Source of the DNA: an uncultured Verrucomicrobiota bacterium
GTDB taxonomy: Bacteria > Verrucomicrobiota > Verrucomicrobiia > Chthoniobacterales > SZAS-18
DNA length: 20,248 nucleotides
NCBI GenBank assembly: GCA_937873255.1
Contig: CALMVM010000560.1
Span: 1-20,248, forward strand
Direction: 5' to 3'
Shown here: piece after piece, positions 1 to 6,467 of the stretch
Position numbering within the stretch: position 1 is the first letter of the stretch
How the letters are laid out: every line of letters begins with the position of its first letter
Notes under the pieces: generated by a model
What the model saw: only the letters and a program-made list of their open reading frames with translations
What the model was told of the DNA's origin: nothing
Database searches by the model: none
Program-made: the position numbers and the translations under genes

Positions 1-129
1 ATCCCCGCCGCCTTCCGCGACCCCCCCGAGCGCGCCGACACCATCGCCGAACTCAACGTCTCCCCCGACCTGTTGCGCGAACTCCTTTCCCACGACGGGA
101 CCGGCCGCGCCAACCCAAAGAAGTCGTAG
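1..129 (+). CDS. C-terminal end of an unidentified protein (partial)
   Basis: An open frame enters from the left edge and ends at TAG 127-129, giving the last 42 residues of a protein. The tail contains a short helical-looking stretch (AELNVSPDLLRELL) and a hydrophilic Lys-rich end. No domain can be recognised from this tail. Only 3 nt separate its stop from the GTG start of the NAD-kinase-like gene, so the two are probably co-transcribed and perhaps translationally coupled. Codon use matches the neighbours (G/C at third positions), which supports it being coding. Confidence 0.6.
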   Translation: MPAAFRDPPERADTIAELNVSPDLLRELLSHDGTGRANPKKS

Positions 130-132
130 TCC

Positions 133-1074
133 GTGCAACGGGCCACCGACAAGAAGATCATCGTCGTCACGCGCGAGGCGCGCCTCGACGGCCTGCGGCG
201 GCGTTTCAACACGACGCGGCAGGCGAAGTTCTACGTCGAGCACCTCGGCGGCGATTTCAACGATTACACGGCCGAGAAGGACACGTACCAGCGCGCCATC
301 GCGGAGACCGACGCGATCCTGCGTCCACTCGGATTGGTGCAGTTCATCGACCGGGCGTTTTTGCCCAATTTCGTGTTCGGCCCGGACGATACGGTGGTGG
401 TCCTCGGGCAGGACGGGCTCGTGGCCAACACGCTCAAATACACCGGCCCGCGCCCGGTCGTCGGGGTCAACCCGGACCCGGGGCGGTTCGACGGCGTATT
501 GCTGCCCTTCCTCGTGCACGACCTGGAGAAAATCATGCCCGAAACCCTCGCCGGCCGCCGGCCGCGCAAGAAGGTCACGATGGCGTTGGCGTCGCTCAAC
601 GATGGACGCGAGTTGCACGCGGTCAACGATTTCTTCGTCGGCCCGCGCTCGCACGTTTCGGCGCGCTATGTCATCGAACACGCCGAGCGCAAGGAAACGC
701 ACAGTTCCAGCGGTGTGATCGTTTCGACCGGGCTGGGTTCGACGGGTTGGCTCAAAAGTTTGCTGACCGGCGCGGACGCGATCTCGGCGGCCGTCCACGG
801 TGGCAAGGGACCGCCGAGCCCGCCCCTCCCACCGATGGGTTGGGACGCGGATTACCTGTACTTCACGGTGCGGGAACCGTTCCCGAGCCGGACGACGGCG
901 GCGGCGTTGGTGTTCGGCGCGGTGACGGCCAGGGAGCCGCTCCTGTTGACCTCGCAGATGGCGGAACACGGCGTGATCTTCAGCGACGGGATCGAGGCGG
1001 ATTTCCTGGAGTTCAATTCCGGGGCGCAAGCGCGGATCACCGTCGCCGAGGAGAAGGGGCGGCTGGTGTTTTGA
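133..1074 (+). CDS. NAD kinase-like protein (ATP-NAD/diacylglycerol-kinase fold)
   Basis: A 313-residue protein with the layout of the ATP-NAD kinase family, which phosphorylates NAD to NADP in the cytosol. Visible landmarks are a Gly/Asp loop VVLGQDGLVANTLKY at about residues 89-103, where canonical enzymes have GGDGT; GVNPDPGRFDGVLLPF at about 111-126; an Asn-Asp pair (NDFFVG, about 165-170) matching the conserved NE/ND motif; and GVIVSTGLGSTGW (about 193-205), the equivalent of the family's TPTGSTAY loop. The C-terminus (IFSDGIEADFLEFNSG) looks like the family's final beta-sandwich. The start is GTG 133, 3 nt after the preceding stop; no convincing ribosome-binding site is visible. The GQDG variant and the divergent STGLGSTGW loop place it in a divergent subgroup sometimes annotated as sugar kinase, so the true substrate is uncertain. 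Confidence 0.8.
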   Translation: MQRATDKKIIVVTREARLDGLRRRFNTTRQAKFYVEHLGGDFNDYTAEKDTYQRAIAETDAILRPLGLVQFIDRAFLPNFVFGPDDTVVVLGQDGLVANTLKYTGPRPVVGVNPDPGRFDGVLLPFLVHDLEKIMPETLAGRRPRKKVTMALASLNDGRELHAVNDFFVGPRSHVSARYVIEHAERKETHSSSGVIVSTGLGSTGWLKSLLTGADAISAAVHGGKGPPSPPLPPMGWDADYLYFTVREPFPSRTTAAALVFGAVTAREPLLLTSQMAEHGVIFSDGIEADFLEFNSGAQARITVAEEKGRLVF

Positions 1075-1165
1075 GCGGTGGTCCACTCCCGGTTTGACCG
1101 TCCAGAGTTTCGCCGCTCGACGCGCCGGGCCGGATGCGGTTTCGTAAAGGCCCTCGCGGAACGCC

Positions 1166-1231
1166 ATGAAAGTCGTCTGTCCCCTTTGCCGGCAGGCGCT
1201 CGAATTCGACCGCGCGCGGTCAATTACCTGA
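1166..1231 (+). pseudogene. 5' remnant of a zinc-ribbon-like gene
   Basis: ATG 1166 opens a 21-codon frame that begins MKVVCPLCRQALEFD and stops at TGA 1229-1231. A short hydrophobic start followed by CPLC and LEFD is typical of the first CxxC knuckle of small zinc-ribbon proteins. The second cysteine pair never comes. From about 1205-1219 the DNA instead encodes a pullulanase in a different frame (+1 rather than +2). I read this as the 5' end of a gene fused by deletion or rearrangement to the 3' part of another. A chance start codon is possible, but the CxxC right after the start argues against it. Confidence 0.45.
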
Positions 1232-1764
1232 CGTGCCACGATAACCTCGTGTTGTGGGACAAGCTGCGCGCGTCGATGCCCAACGCGGACGAACCCGGGT
1301 TGGTCGAGACGATGAAGCTCGGTTATCTGGCGTTGTTCACCGCGCAGGGCGTGCCGTTCTTGCACGGCGGCGAGGAGTTCGCCCGTTCCAAGGGCGGCAA
1401 CAATAATTCCTACAACGCACCCGACTCGGTCAACGAGATCGACTGGTCGCTCAAGCACAGGCACCTCGAGCTTTTCAAGGATGCGCGCGACGCCATCGCC
1501 CTGCGCAAGGCGCACCCCGTTTTCCGTTTGCGCACGCGCTCGCAGGTGGAGTCGCGCCTGCAGTTCGCGGGGGCGCGCAACGAGCGAGTGTTGATGTTCA
1601 CGCTCGACGGTTCGGGCCTCCCGGGCGAAGCGTGGTCGCGCGTGTGCGTGATCCTCAACAGCGACGGGGCCGCCGCCGAGATTTCGCTGCCGTCCGGCGC
1701 GCGGTCGGTTGCCTTCAGAGAGCGGTCCCTACCAATCGGTTTGGATGCGCCTGCGACGCGATAA
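1217..1764 (+). pseudogene. C-terminal fragment of a type I pullulanase (GH13)
   Basis: In frame +1 from about 1217 the translation reads AVNYLTCHDNLVLWDKL, the conserved GH13 region IV of pullulanases and debranching enzymes (its His-Asp contacts the substrate). It continues through GVPFLHGGEEFARSKGGNNNSYNAPDSVNEIDW, a signature of type I pullulanase/glycogen debranching enzymes that hydrolyse alpha-1,6 bonds. The fragment then covers a helical segment (KDARDAIALRKAHPVFRL) and the start of the C-terminal beta domain (VCVILNSDGAAAEISLPSG). Complete enzymes have several hundred more residues upstream, including the nucleophile and acid/base regions; all are absent. The open frame can be extended up to a GTG at 1078, but the stretch 1078-1216 shows no homology and overlaps the zinc-ribbon remnant. 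The last residues (about 1705-1764) also stop resembling the family, so the 3' end may be lost too. Confidence 0.75.
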
Positions 1765-1814
1765 TTCCCTTGCCGCGCTCATTTATTGGACAGTTTACTT
1801 TGCCGCTTTCGCCT

Positions 1815-1843
1815 TTGGTGGTCGCCGACGCAAATGCTACATT
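1815..1843 (+). promoter_or_regulatory. Weak candidate promoter upstream of the amylase remnant
   Basis: In the AT-richer gap between the pullulanase fragment and the amylase start there is TTGGTG (1815-1820), a 17-nt spacer and TACATT (1838-1843), 45 nt before ATG 1889. The -10 matches the sigma-70 consensus at 4 of 6 positions, the -35 only at its TTG. This is inference from spacing and position alone. Confidence 0.2.
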
Positions 1844-1888
1844 GGCAGACCCCCGCAACGGTTTCCCCCGCCCCGAGACCGTCCCCCG

Positions 1889-2504
1889 ATGAGGTCGCTC
1901 CGTTTCCTTTCCTTCTACCTTTTTGCGCTCCTGTGGGTCGCCGTTTTGGCGGCGGCGGCGCGTCCTCCGTGCGCGCGGAAGCGATGATCCAGTATTTCAA
2001 CACGAGTTGGAACGAAATCACCGCCAAGACCCCCGAACTCGCCTAGGCGGGCTACGACTCGATCTGGATTCCGCCGCCGACCAAGGGTGGCGGGGCGCTC
2101 TCCGTCGGCTACGATCTCTACGACCCGCTCGACCTCGGCATCAGGGATCAGAAGGGCACCGTCGCCACGTACTACGGCATGGAGGCCGACCTCCCGCGGC
2201 TCGTGGAGACGGCGCACCGCTTCGGCATCCGCGTTTATCTCGACAACGTCATGAATCACCGGGGCTTCGACGTGCCCGGCTACGACGCGAACACCCCCAT
2301 CATTGCTACCGGCCGGACGGCACCTACGTCGGCTTCGGCCCGAACAACGGCCTGACCGCGAAAACCCTCGCGGACAACGCCGATTTCTACGGCGAGTACG
2401 TGCAGGACTACCTCTCGCGCGCGGCCCGCTGGGAGATCGACCGCACGCACGCCGACGGCTTCCGGCTGGACGCGGTCAAGTACAGTTCCTGGCGTGGTCC
2501 GTGA
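1889..2504 (+). pseudogene. Secreted GH13 alpha-amylase, multiply disrupted
   Basis: ATG 1889 starts a clear signal peptide, MRSLRFLSFYLFALLWVAVL plus Ala residues (frame +2). In the GCG-rich run near 1950-1970 the reading shifts to frame +1, where SSVRAEAMIQYFNTSWNEI begins the mature amylase. TAG at 2044-2046 interrupts ELA(stop)AGYDSIWIPPP, where GAG (Glu) would be expected. The frame goes on through GYDLYDPLDLG and YLDNVMNHRG (GH13 region I, about 2236-2265). Around 2299-2306 it jumps to frame +3 (GTYVGFGPNNGLTAKTLADN) and reaches DGFRLDAVKY (region II with the nucleophile Asp, about 2454-2486), then ends at TGA 2502-2504. The stretch expected between NTPI and YRPDGTYVG, region III with the catalytic Glu, region IV and the C-terminal domain are missing. 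The product would have cleaved alpha-1,4-glucans outside the cytoplasm; this copy cannot. Confidence 0.75.
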
Positions 2505-2551
2505 CGGGCAGCAACAACGGCAATACGAACGCCTATTTGTTCGCTCCGCTC

Positions 2552-3231
2552 CTATCGCTCCTTGTTGGCCTGCGCGATCACGAGGAACTGCTTCCCCGCC
2601 AAACGCCACAGAAAAGGTAGTTTCAAGTACATCCGCACCAATCCCAACGGCGGCCGCGTGCCCTGCGCCATGGTGTAGGGAAGGAAGCGCGCCAGACATT
2701 TCTCCACCTGGAAATCCGAGAGTTCCAGCGCTTCCCGCAACGCCAGTTCCGTCAGCGGCAGGTAGTGGTCCCAGAAGTCCCAGTACGCGCCGGGCAGGTG
2801 CTGATGTTCGGCCCCAGACAGATGATCCGCCCGCCTGGCTTCAAGCACCGATGGGCCTCGGCCAGAGTGTCGCGCAAGGCGTCCTTGTGACGCAGGTGCT
2901 CGAATAAATTGCTTGTGAAGACGCAGTCCAAACTGCTGTCCGCCACCTGCCAAGGCTTGGAACAATCCTGTTCGAGAAATTGCACGTCCGAGGCGAGACG
3001 CGTGCGTCCCTCGGGGTTCAGGTCCATGCCGTACTTCTTGTCGGCCCGGATGTTGTTGATGAACTCGCCCCAACCGCAGCCCAGGTCGAGCACGGTCGAA
3101 TCGGGCGGGATCATTTTTTGAAAGAACTCCGCCGTCAGGATTTTCCACACCGCATCGCGGTACTCCTGCTGGACGCCGAAGCGCATCGCATACTCTTTTT
3201 GCAGCTCGGTTTTGATCCGCTGTTCGTCCAT
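2552..3231 (-). pseudogene. Class I SAM-dependent methyltransferase, frameshifted
   Basis: From ATG 3231 the protein reads through SAM-binding motif I (VLDLGCGWGEF, residues 47-57), KYGMDLNPE (66-74), an FTSNLFEHL motif (105-113) and CLKPGGRIICLGPNI (129-143). At about 2801-2805 the frame breaks. The ORF would end as a 159-residue protein at 2752, but a neighbouring frame continues with QHLPGAYWDFWDHY...FLPYTMAQ and runs to TAG 2552. Restoring one base at the break gives about 226 residues, normal for this family of small methyltransferases in polysaccharide clusters. It lies 22 nt after the upstream DPM1-like glycosyltransferase and probably shares its transcript. It would methylate a sugar or its lipid-linked precursor, but the substrate is unknown. 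A single missing base could be a sequencing error, so functionality is undecided. Confidence 0.75.
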
Positions 3232-3253
3232 GGGGAAATCCGGTCGATTCCGA

Positions 3254-4108
3254 TCAACCCTGGGCGGTCGGTGCGGGAGCCGTGACGGCGGGGCGCGCGG
3301 AGACTGGTTTGGGTCTGTGATAATCGCCTCGGCTAAAATACTTCTCCAGCCAGAGATACAGGCAGATGAACAGATAGCGGCTGCCCATTTCCTTGATCTT
3401 GAGCTTGCCGACGCCCGTGCGGCGGTTGCGCCAGGTGATGGGGATCACCGTCCAGGTGAATCCCCGCACGATGGCCTTGAGCGGGAGTTCGACGGTGAGG
3501 TTGAAATGCGGGGCGATCAACGGCCAGCAGCCCTCGATGACCTCGCGCCGGTAGGCCTTGAAGGCGTTGGTCGTGTCGTTGAGCTTGATGTGGAAAAGCG
3601 TGCGGATGAAGAAGTTTGCCAGCCGGTTGACCTTCAACTTCAACCACGGGTAATCGATGACGCCGCCGCCCCGCGCGAACCGGCTGCCGAACACGCAGTC
3701 ATAGCCCTCGTTGAGCAGTTGCCAGTAGCGCACCACGTCGCGGCAGTCGTCGCTCTCGTCGGCCATCATCACGACCACGGCGTCGCCACGCATGCAGTCG
3801 AGGCCGTGGATGATGCCCCGTCCGAAGCCGGGCGCGCCGAGGTTCTGCACGGGCGCGAGTTCGGCGATCCGTTCCTTGAGCGCGAGGAGGATGGGCCAGG
3901 TGGCATCCGTACTGCCGTCGTCCACCACGACGATCTCGTGCGGCACGCCGTGCAGCCGCAGTTCCAGGTGCAGGTGCTCGACCGTCGAGGCGATGCATCC
4001 CTCCTCGTCCCGCGCCGGGATGACAATGGACAGCAGCCGCAACGCGGGCGGGCCGACCGTCGGCGCGGCGCTGGGCTGCCCGTTGTCTGGGGCCGGGACG
4101 TGACTCAT
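3254..4108 (-). CDS. Glycosyltransferase family 2, DPM1-like (polyprenyl-phosphate sugar transferase-like)
   Basis: A 284-residue protein from ATG 4108. LLSIVIPARDEEG (residues 25-37) and VVDDGSTDAT (61-70) are the nucleotide-binding start of a GT-A fold. MMADESDD (114-121) supplies the acidic metal-binding cluster, and NDTTNAFKAYRREVIEG (about 177-193) is typical of dolichol/polyprenyl-phosphate mannosyltransferase relatives. The C-terminus has a hydrophobic stretch (YLFICLYLWLEKYF) but no multi-pass membrane domain. Such enzymes often make a lipid-phosphate sugar donor or add a sugar to a lipid-linked chain on the cytoplasmic face. An ATG at 4132 would add 8 residues (MNTSPTFR); I prefer 4108 because a candidate promoter would begin transcription near 4117. 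The frame stays open to 4528, but that part overlaps the divergent epimerase and is not coding. It precedes the frameshifted methyltransferase by 22 nt. Confidence 0.85.
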   Translation of the reverse strand: MSHVPAPDNGQPSAAPTVGPPALRLLSIVIPARDEEGCIASTVEHLHLELRLHGVPHEIVVVDDGSTDATWPILLALKERIAELAPVQNLGAPGFGRGIIHGLDCMRGDAVVVMMADESDDCRDVVRYWQLLNEGYDCVFGSRFARGGGVIDYPWLKLKVNRLANFFIRTLFHIKLNDTTNAFKAYRREVIEGCWPLIAPHFNLTVELPLKAIVRGFTWTVIPITWRNRRTGVGKLKIKEMGSRYLFICLYLWLEKYFSRGDYHRPKPVSARPAVTAPAPTAQG

Positions 4109-4123
4109 GCGGAAAGTAGGGCT

Positions 4124-4151
4124 AGTATTCATCAACGCCGCCGGATGTCCA
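4124..4151 (-). promoter_or_regulatory. Candidate sigma-70-type promoter in the divergent gap
   Basis: On the - strand TGGACA (4151-4146; 5 of 6 to TTGACA) is followed after 16 nt by AATACT (4129-4124; 4 of 6 to TATAAT). It lies between the divergent DPM1-like gene and the epimerase and would start transcription about 9 nt before ATG 4108. The match is plausible but unproven; it partly overlaps possible upstream starts of both genes. Confidence 0.3.
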
Positions 4152-4183
4152 CCATCGCCTCCGCGTTGGCGTTGACCACCTTT

Positions 4184-5260
4184 GTGAATCTCTTCATCAC
4201 CGGGATCTGCGGATTTGTCGGTTCGCGCGTGGCCGAAGCCATCCGGCAGATCCGGCCGGAGTGGTCCGTGTCCGGGTTGGACAATTTCATTCGTCCCGGC
4301 AGCGAAACGAACCCGGAACGCCTGCGCGCCCTCGGGATCGGGATTTTCCACGGCGACGTGCGCATGGCCAGCGATCTGGACGCGCTGCCGCCGACCGATT
4401 GGGTCATCGACGCCGCCGCGAATCCGAGCGTGCTCGCCGGCACGGACGGCAAATCGAGCAGCCGTCAGGTGGTCGAGCACAATCTCGTGGGCACGATCAA
4501 CGTGTTGGAACATTGCCGCCGCCACCACGCGGGGCTTACTCTGCTCAGCACGAGCCGCGTTTACTCGGTCCCGCCGCTGGCGGCTCTGCCCGTCGAGCCG
4601 GCCGACGGAGCGTTTCGCCTGCGGACCGGCGCGCCGCTGCCGCCGGGAGTTTCTGCGGCCGGGCTCGACGAAACGTTCTCGATTGCACCGCCCGTGTCAC
4701 TCTACGGCGCGACCAAGCTGGCCAGCGAGACGCTCGCCCTGGAGTACGGCAGCAGCTTCGGATTCCCGGTGTGGGTCAACCGTTGCGGCGTCCTGGCGGG
4801 CGCGGGGCAGTTCGGCCGACCGGATCAGGGCATCCTGGCCTATTGGATCAACTCCTGGCTGCGCCGCCGGCCCTTGAAGTACATCGGCTTCGGCGGCGCG
4901 GGCTGGCAGGTGCGCGACGCTCTGCACCCGCGCGACCTGACGGAGCTGATCGTCCGGCAAATCGAGCACGACGCCGCCGGCGGCGACGCGCCCCGGTTGG
5001 TCAACGTCGCCGGCGGGGCAACGAACACGTTTTCGCTCGCGGAGTTGAGCGCGTGGTGCCGGCGGCGGTACGGAGAACATGAGGTGGCGGCTGACCCCAC
5101 GCCGCGTCAGTTCGACATCCCCTGGATGGTGCTCGACAGTTCTTTGGCCGGGGAAGTCTGGCAATGGCAGCCGCGCATTCCGCTGGCGGCCATTTTGGAG
5201 GAAATCGCCTGCCACGCGGAGGAGCATCCGGGCTGGCTGGAGGGTTCCGCCCCGAGATGA
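4184..5260 (+). CDS. NAD-dependent epimerase/dehydratase, CDP-paratose 2-epimerase-like (extended SDR)
   Basis: A 358-residue extended short-chain dehydrogenase. Starting from GTG 4184, the Rossmann nucleotide-binding motif TGICGFVG is at residues 6-13, in the standard position right after the first strand. GLDNF (31-35) ends strand 2. STSRVYS (122-128) carries the catalytic Ser/Thr region, and YGATK (174-178) holds the catalytic Tyr and Lys. QVRDALHPRDL (about 232-242) and a GGATNTFSL segment (about 267-275) resemble CDP-paratose/tyvelose epimerases. It probably converts a nucleotide-activated sugar into a precursor for the polysaccharide; the exact sugar cannot be read off. An upstream ATG at 4145 would add MSTIASALALTTF, which is not family-like. 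It is the only + strand gene inside the locus, divergent from one GT2 and convergent with another (21 nt between the stops). Confidence 0.85.
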   Translation: MNLFITGICGFVGSRVAEAIRQIRPEWSVSGLDNFIRPGSETNPERLRALGIGIFHGDVRMASDLDALPPTDWVIDAAANPSVLAGTDGKSSSRQVVEHNLVGTINVLEHCRRHHAGLTLLSTSRVYSVPPLAALPVEPADGAFRLRTGAPLPPGVSAAGLDETFSIAPPVSLYGATKLASETLALEYGSSFGFPVWVNRCGVLAGAGQFGRPDQGILAYWINSWLRRRPLKYIGFGGAGWQVRDALHPRDLTELIVRQIEHDAAGGDAPRLVNVAGGATNTFSLAELSAWCRRRYGEHEVAADPTPRQFDIPWMVLDSSLAGEVWQWQPRIPLAAILEEIACHAEEHPGWLEGSAPR

Positions 5261-5281
5261 TTCCGCGACGACGGAGAGCAG

Positions 5282-6058
5282 CTACGGCGGGGATTCCAAT
5301 CGTTCGCGTTCGGTGATGATCCGCAAGGCGAGCAGCGTTTCGGCCAACGTGCGCTGGAACACATAGTACCAACCCGGCCAGCCATCCAGAATCAGCCCGC
5401 GCGCGAACATCAGGTAAAAGAACATCACCGCCGGTGCGAGAAACGCCCGGCGACGGAGACGGTCCGGCCGGGAAAGCCCGGAAACGGGCGCGGCCAAGAG
5501 GTGCGGCGCCTCAATGAGCATGTAGCGATCCTGCGACCGCAGCCAGCGGGAGAGTGGCTTGCGGTCGTCGTGATAGATCACGCTTGAGAGCGAACGGATC
5601 GGACCATCGGCTGCCAGCAGTTGCGTGTGCCCGTCCGCGTGGTAGCGAGCGCGGTCCCGGCGGAACAGCACCGTGCGCGGCGGGTACACGCTCGCGCGCA
5701 AAGGCCGGCCGAACACCCGGAATCGGAAGCGCGCCGCGTAGCCCGCCACGTCATCATCGGGTGGGAGGCGCTCGATCTCCGCGCCCAGTTCCGGCGATAC
5801 CTCGTAGTCCGCGTCAAGCGAGAGCACCCACGGGGTTCGCACCTGGTCCAGGCCGAAGTTCCACTGCGCGGTGTGGGTGTCGAACTTCCGTTGGATCACG
5901 CGGACGTTGGGATGCGCGGTCCGCGCGATTTCCAAAGTCGCGTCGGTGCTGAAGCTATCGACGAGGATCACCTCCTCCGCCCAGGTCAGCGCGGCCAGCG
6001 TGCGGCCGATGTTTTCCTGCTCGTTGTAAGAGAGGACGAGTGGGGTGACGGCGATCAT
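5282..6058 (-). CDS. Glycosyltransferase family 2, WaaE/KdtX-like
   Basis: A 258-residue GT-A glycosyltransferase. VLSYNEQENIGRTL (residues 8-21), ILVDSFSTDATLEIA (31-45), QWNFGLDQ (65-72) and the DxD motif in SLDADYE (80-86) are the marks of the WaaE/KdtX-type GT2 subgroup, which transfer glucose or similar sugars onto lipopolysaccharide core or O-units. A basic and hydrophobic C-terminal segment (AVMFFYLMFARGLIL) probably anchors it at the inner membrane. ATG 6058 (MIAVTPLVLSYN) is chosen; a TTG two codons upstream (6064) is less likely. It is the last gene of the main leftward gene run, with 12 nt between it and the broken methyltransferase upstream, and converges on the epimerase gene with a 21-nt gap. 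No terminator hairpin is visible in that gap. Confidence 0.88.
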   Translation of the reverse strand: MIAVTPLVLSYNEQENIGRTLAALTWAEEVILVDSFSTDATLEIARTAHPNVRVIQRKFDTHTAQWNFGLDQVRTPWVLSLDADYEVSPELGAEIERLPPDDDVAGYAARFRFRVFGRPLRASVYPPRTVLFRRDRARYHADGHTQLLAADGPIRSLSSVIYHDDRKPLSRWLRSQDRYMLIEAPHLLAAPVSGLSRPDRLRRRAFLAPAVMFFYLMFARGLILDGWPGWYYVFQRTLAETLLALRIITERERLESPP

Positions 6059-6070
6059 GCCCAAAGATCG

Positions 6071-6439
6071 TCAGGCAGGCCGCGTCCCGCTCATGAGCAT
6101 GGTCATCCACAATCCCGGGAAACGTCCCGCGCCGCGAAATTGCAGATCGACGACCCCAGCTTCGGTCGCAAGAACGTCCCCATCGGCCGCGAGGTTTTCA
6201 AAACAGCCGTTGGGGTAAGTGGCGCGGGCCAACGCGATCCCTTGCTGGCTGAAGTCGATCCCGGCGATCTCGCAGCCGCGTTCCAGAAACTGGCCGGCGG
6301 TGCAACCGTTGCCGCAGCCCACGTCGAGCACGCGCGTCCCGGGCTCGGTCCGGCCGCCCGGCGCGAACAGCGGCGGCATGAAATGCCGGTGCATGTGCGA
6401 AGCGCCGGCGTCCCGAAAACCGAAATCCCGGTAGTCCAT
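6071..6439 (-). pseudogene. SAM-dependent methyltransferase with an in-frame internal deletion
   Basis: ATG 6439 opens a 122-residue protein. Its first 98 or so residues are the start of a UbiG-like class I methyltransferase: MHRHFMPPLF, motif I VLDVGCGNGCTAGQFL (37-52), and the acidic strand with helix IAGIDFSQQGIALAR (58-72). At about residue 98-101 (near 6139) it jumps to FRGAGRFPGLWMTMLMSGT, which looks like the extreme C-terminus of the same family (G-x-G-R-x-P-x-L-W-x-x-M-hydrophobic). The central part with the 'VEHL'-type strand, the post-motif KPGG loop and the C-terminal sheet is missing, roughly 100-130 residues compared with usual lengths of 220-260. The reading frame survives the fusion, so a small protein could still be made, but it should not be catalytic. 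It follows a GT4 gene by 28 nt and precedes the GT2 by 12 nt. Confidence 0.7.
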
Positions 6440-6467
6440 CGCGCAAATTTTACATGCCGCGAGACGC

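Noticed and set aside
3254..4528. Taking the DPM1-like gene as a 424-residue protein from 4528
   Set aside because: Residues before ATG 4108/4132 overlap the divergent epimerase coding region and precede the normal GT2 N-terminus.
5261..5281. Bidirectional terminator between the convergent epimerase and GT2 genes
   Set aside because: The 21-nt gap holds no stem of meaningful length and no T-run on either strand.
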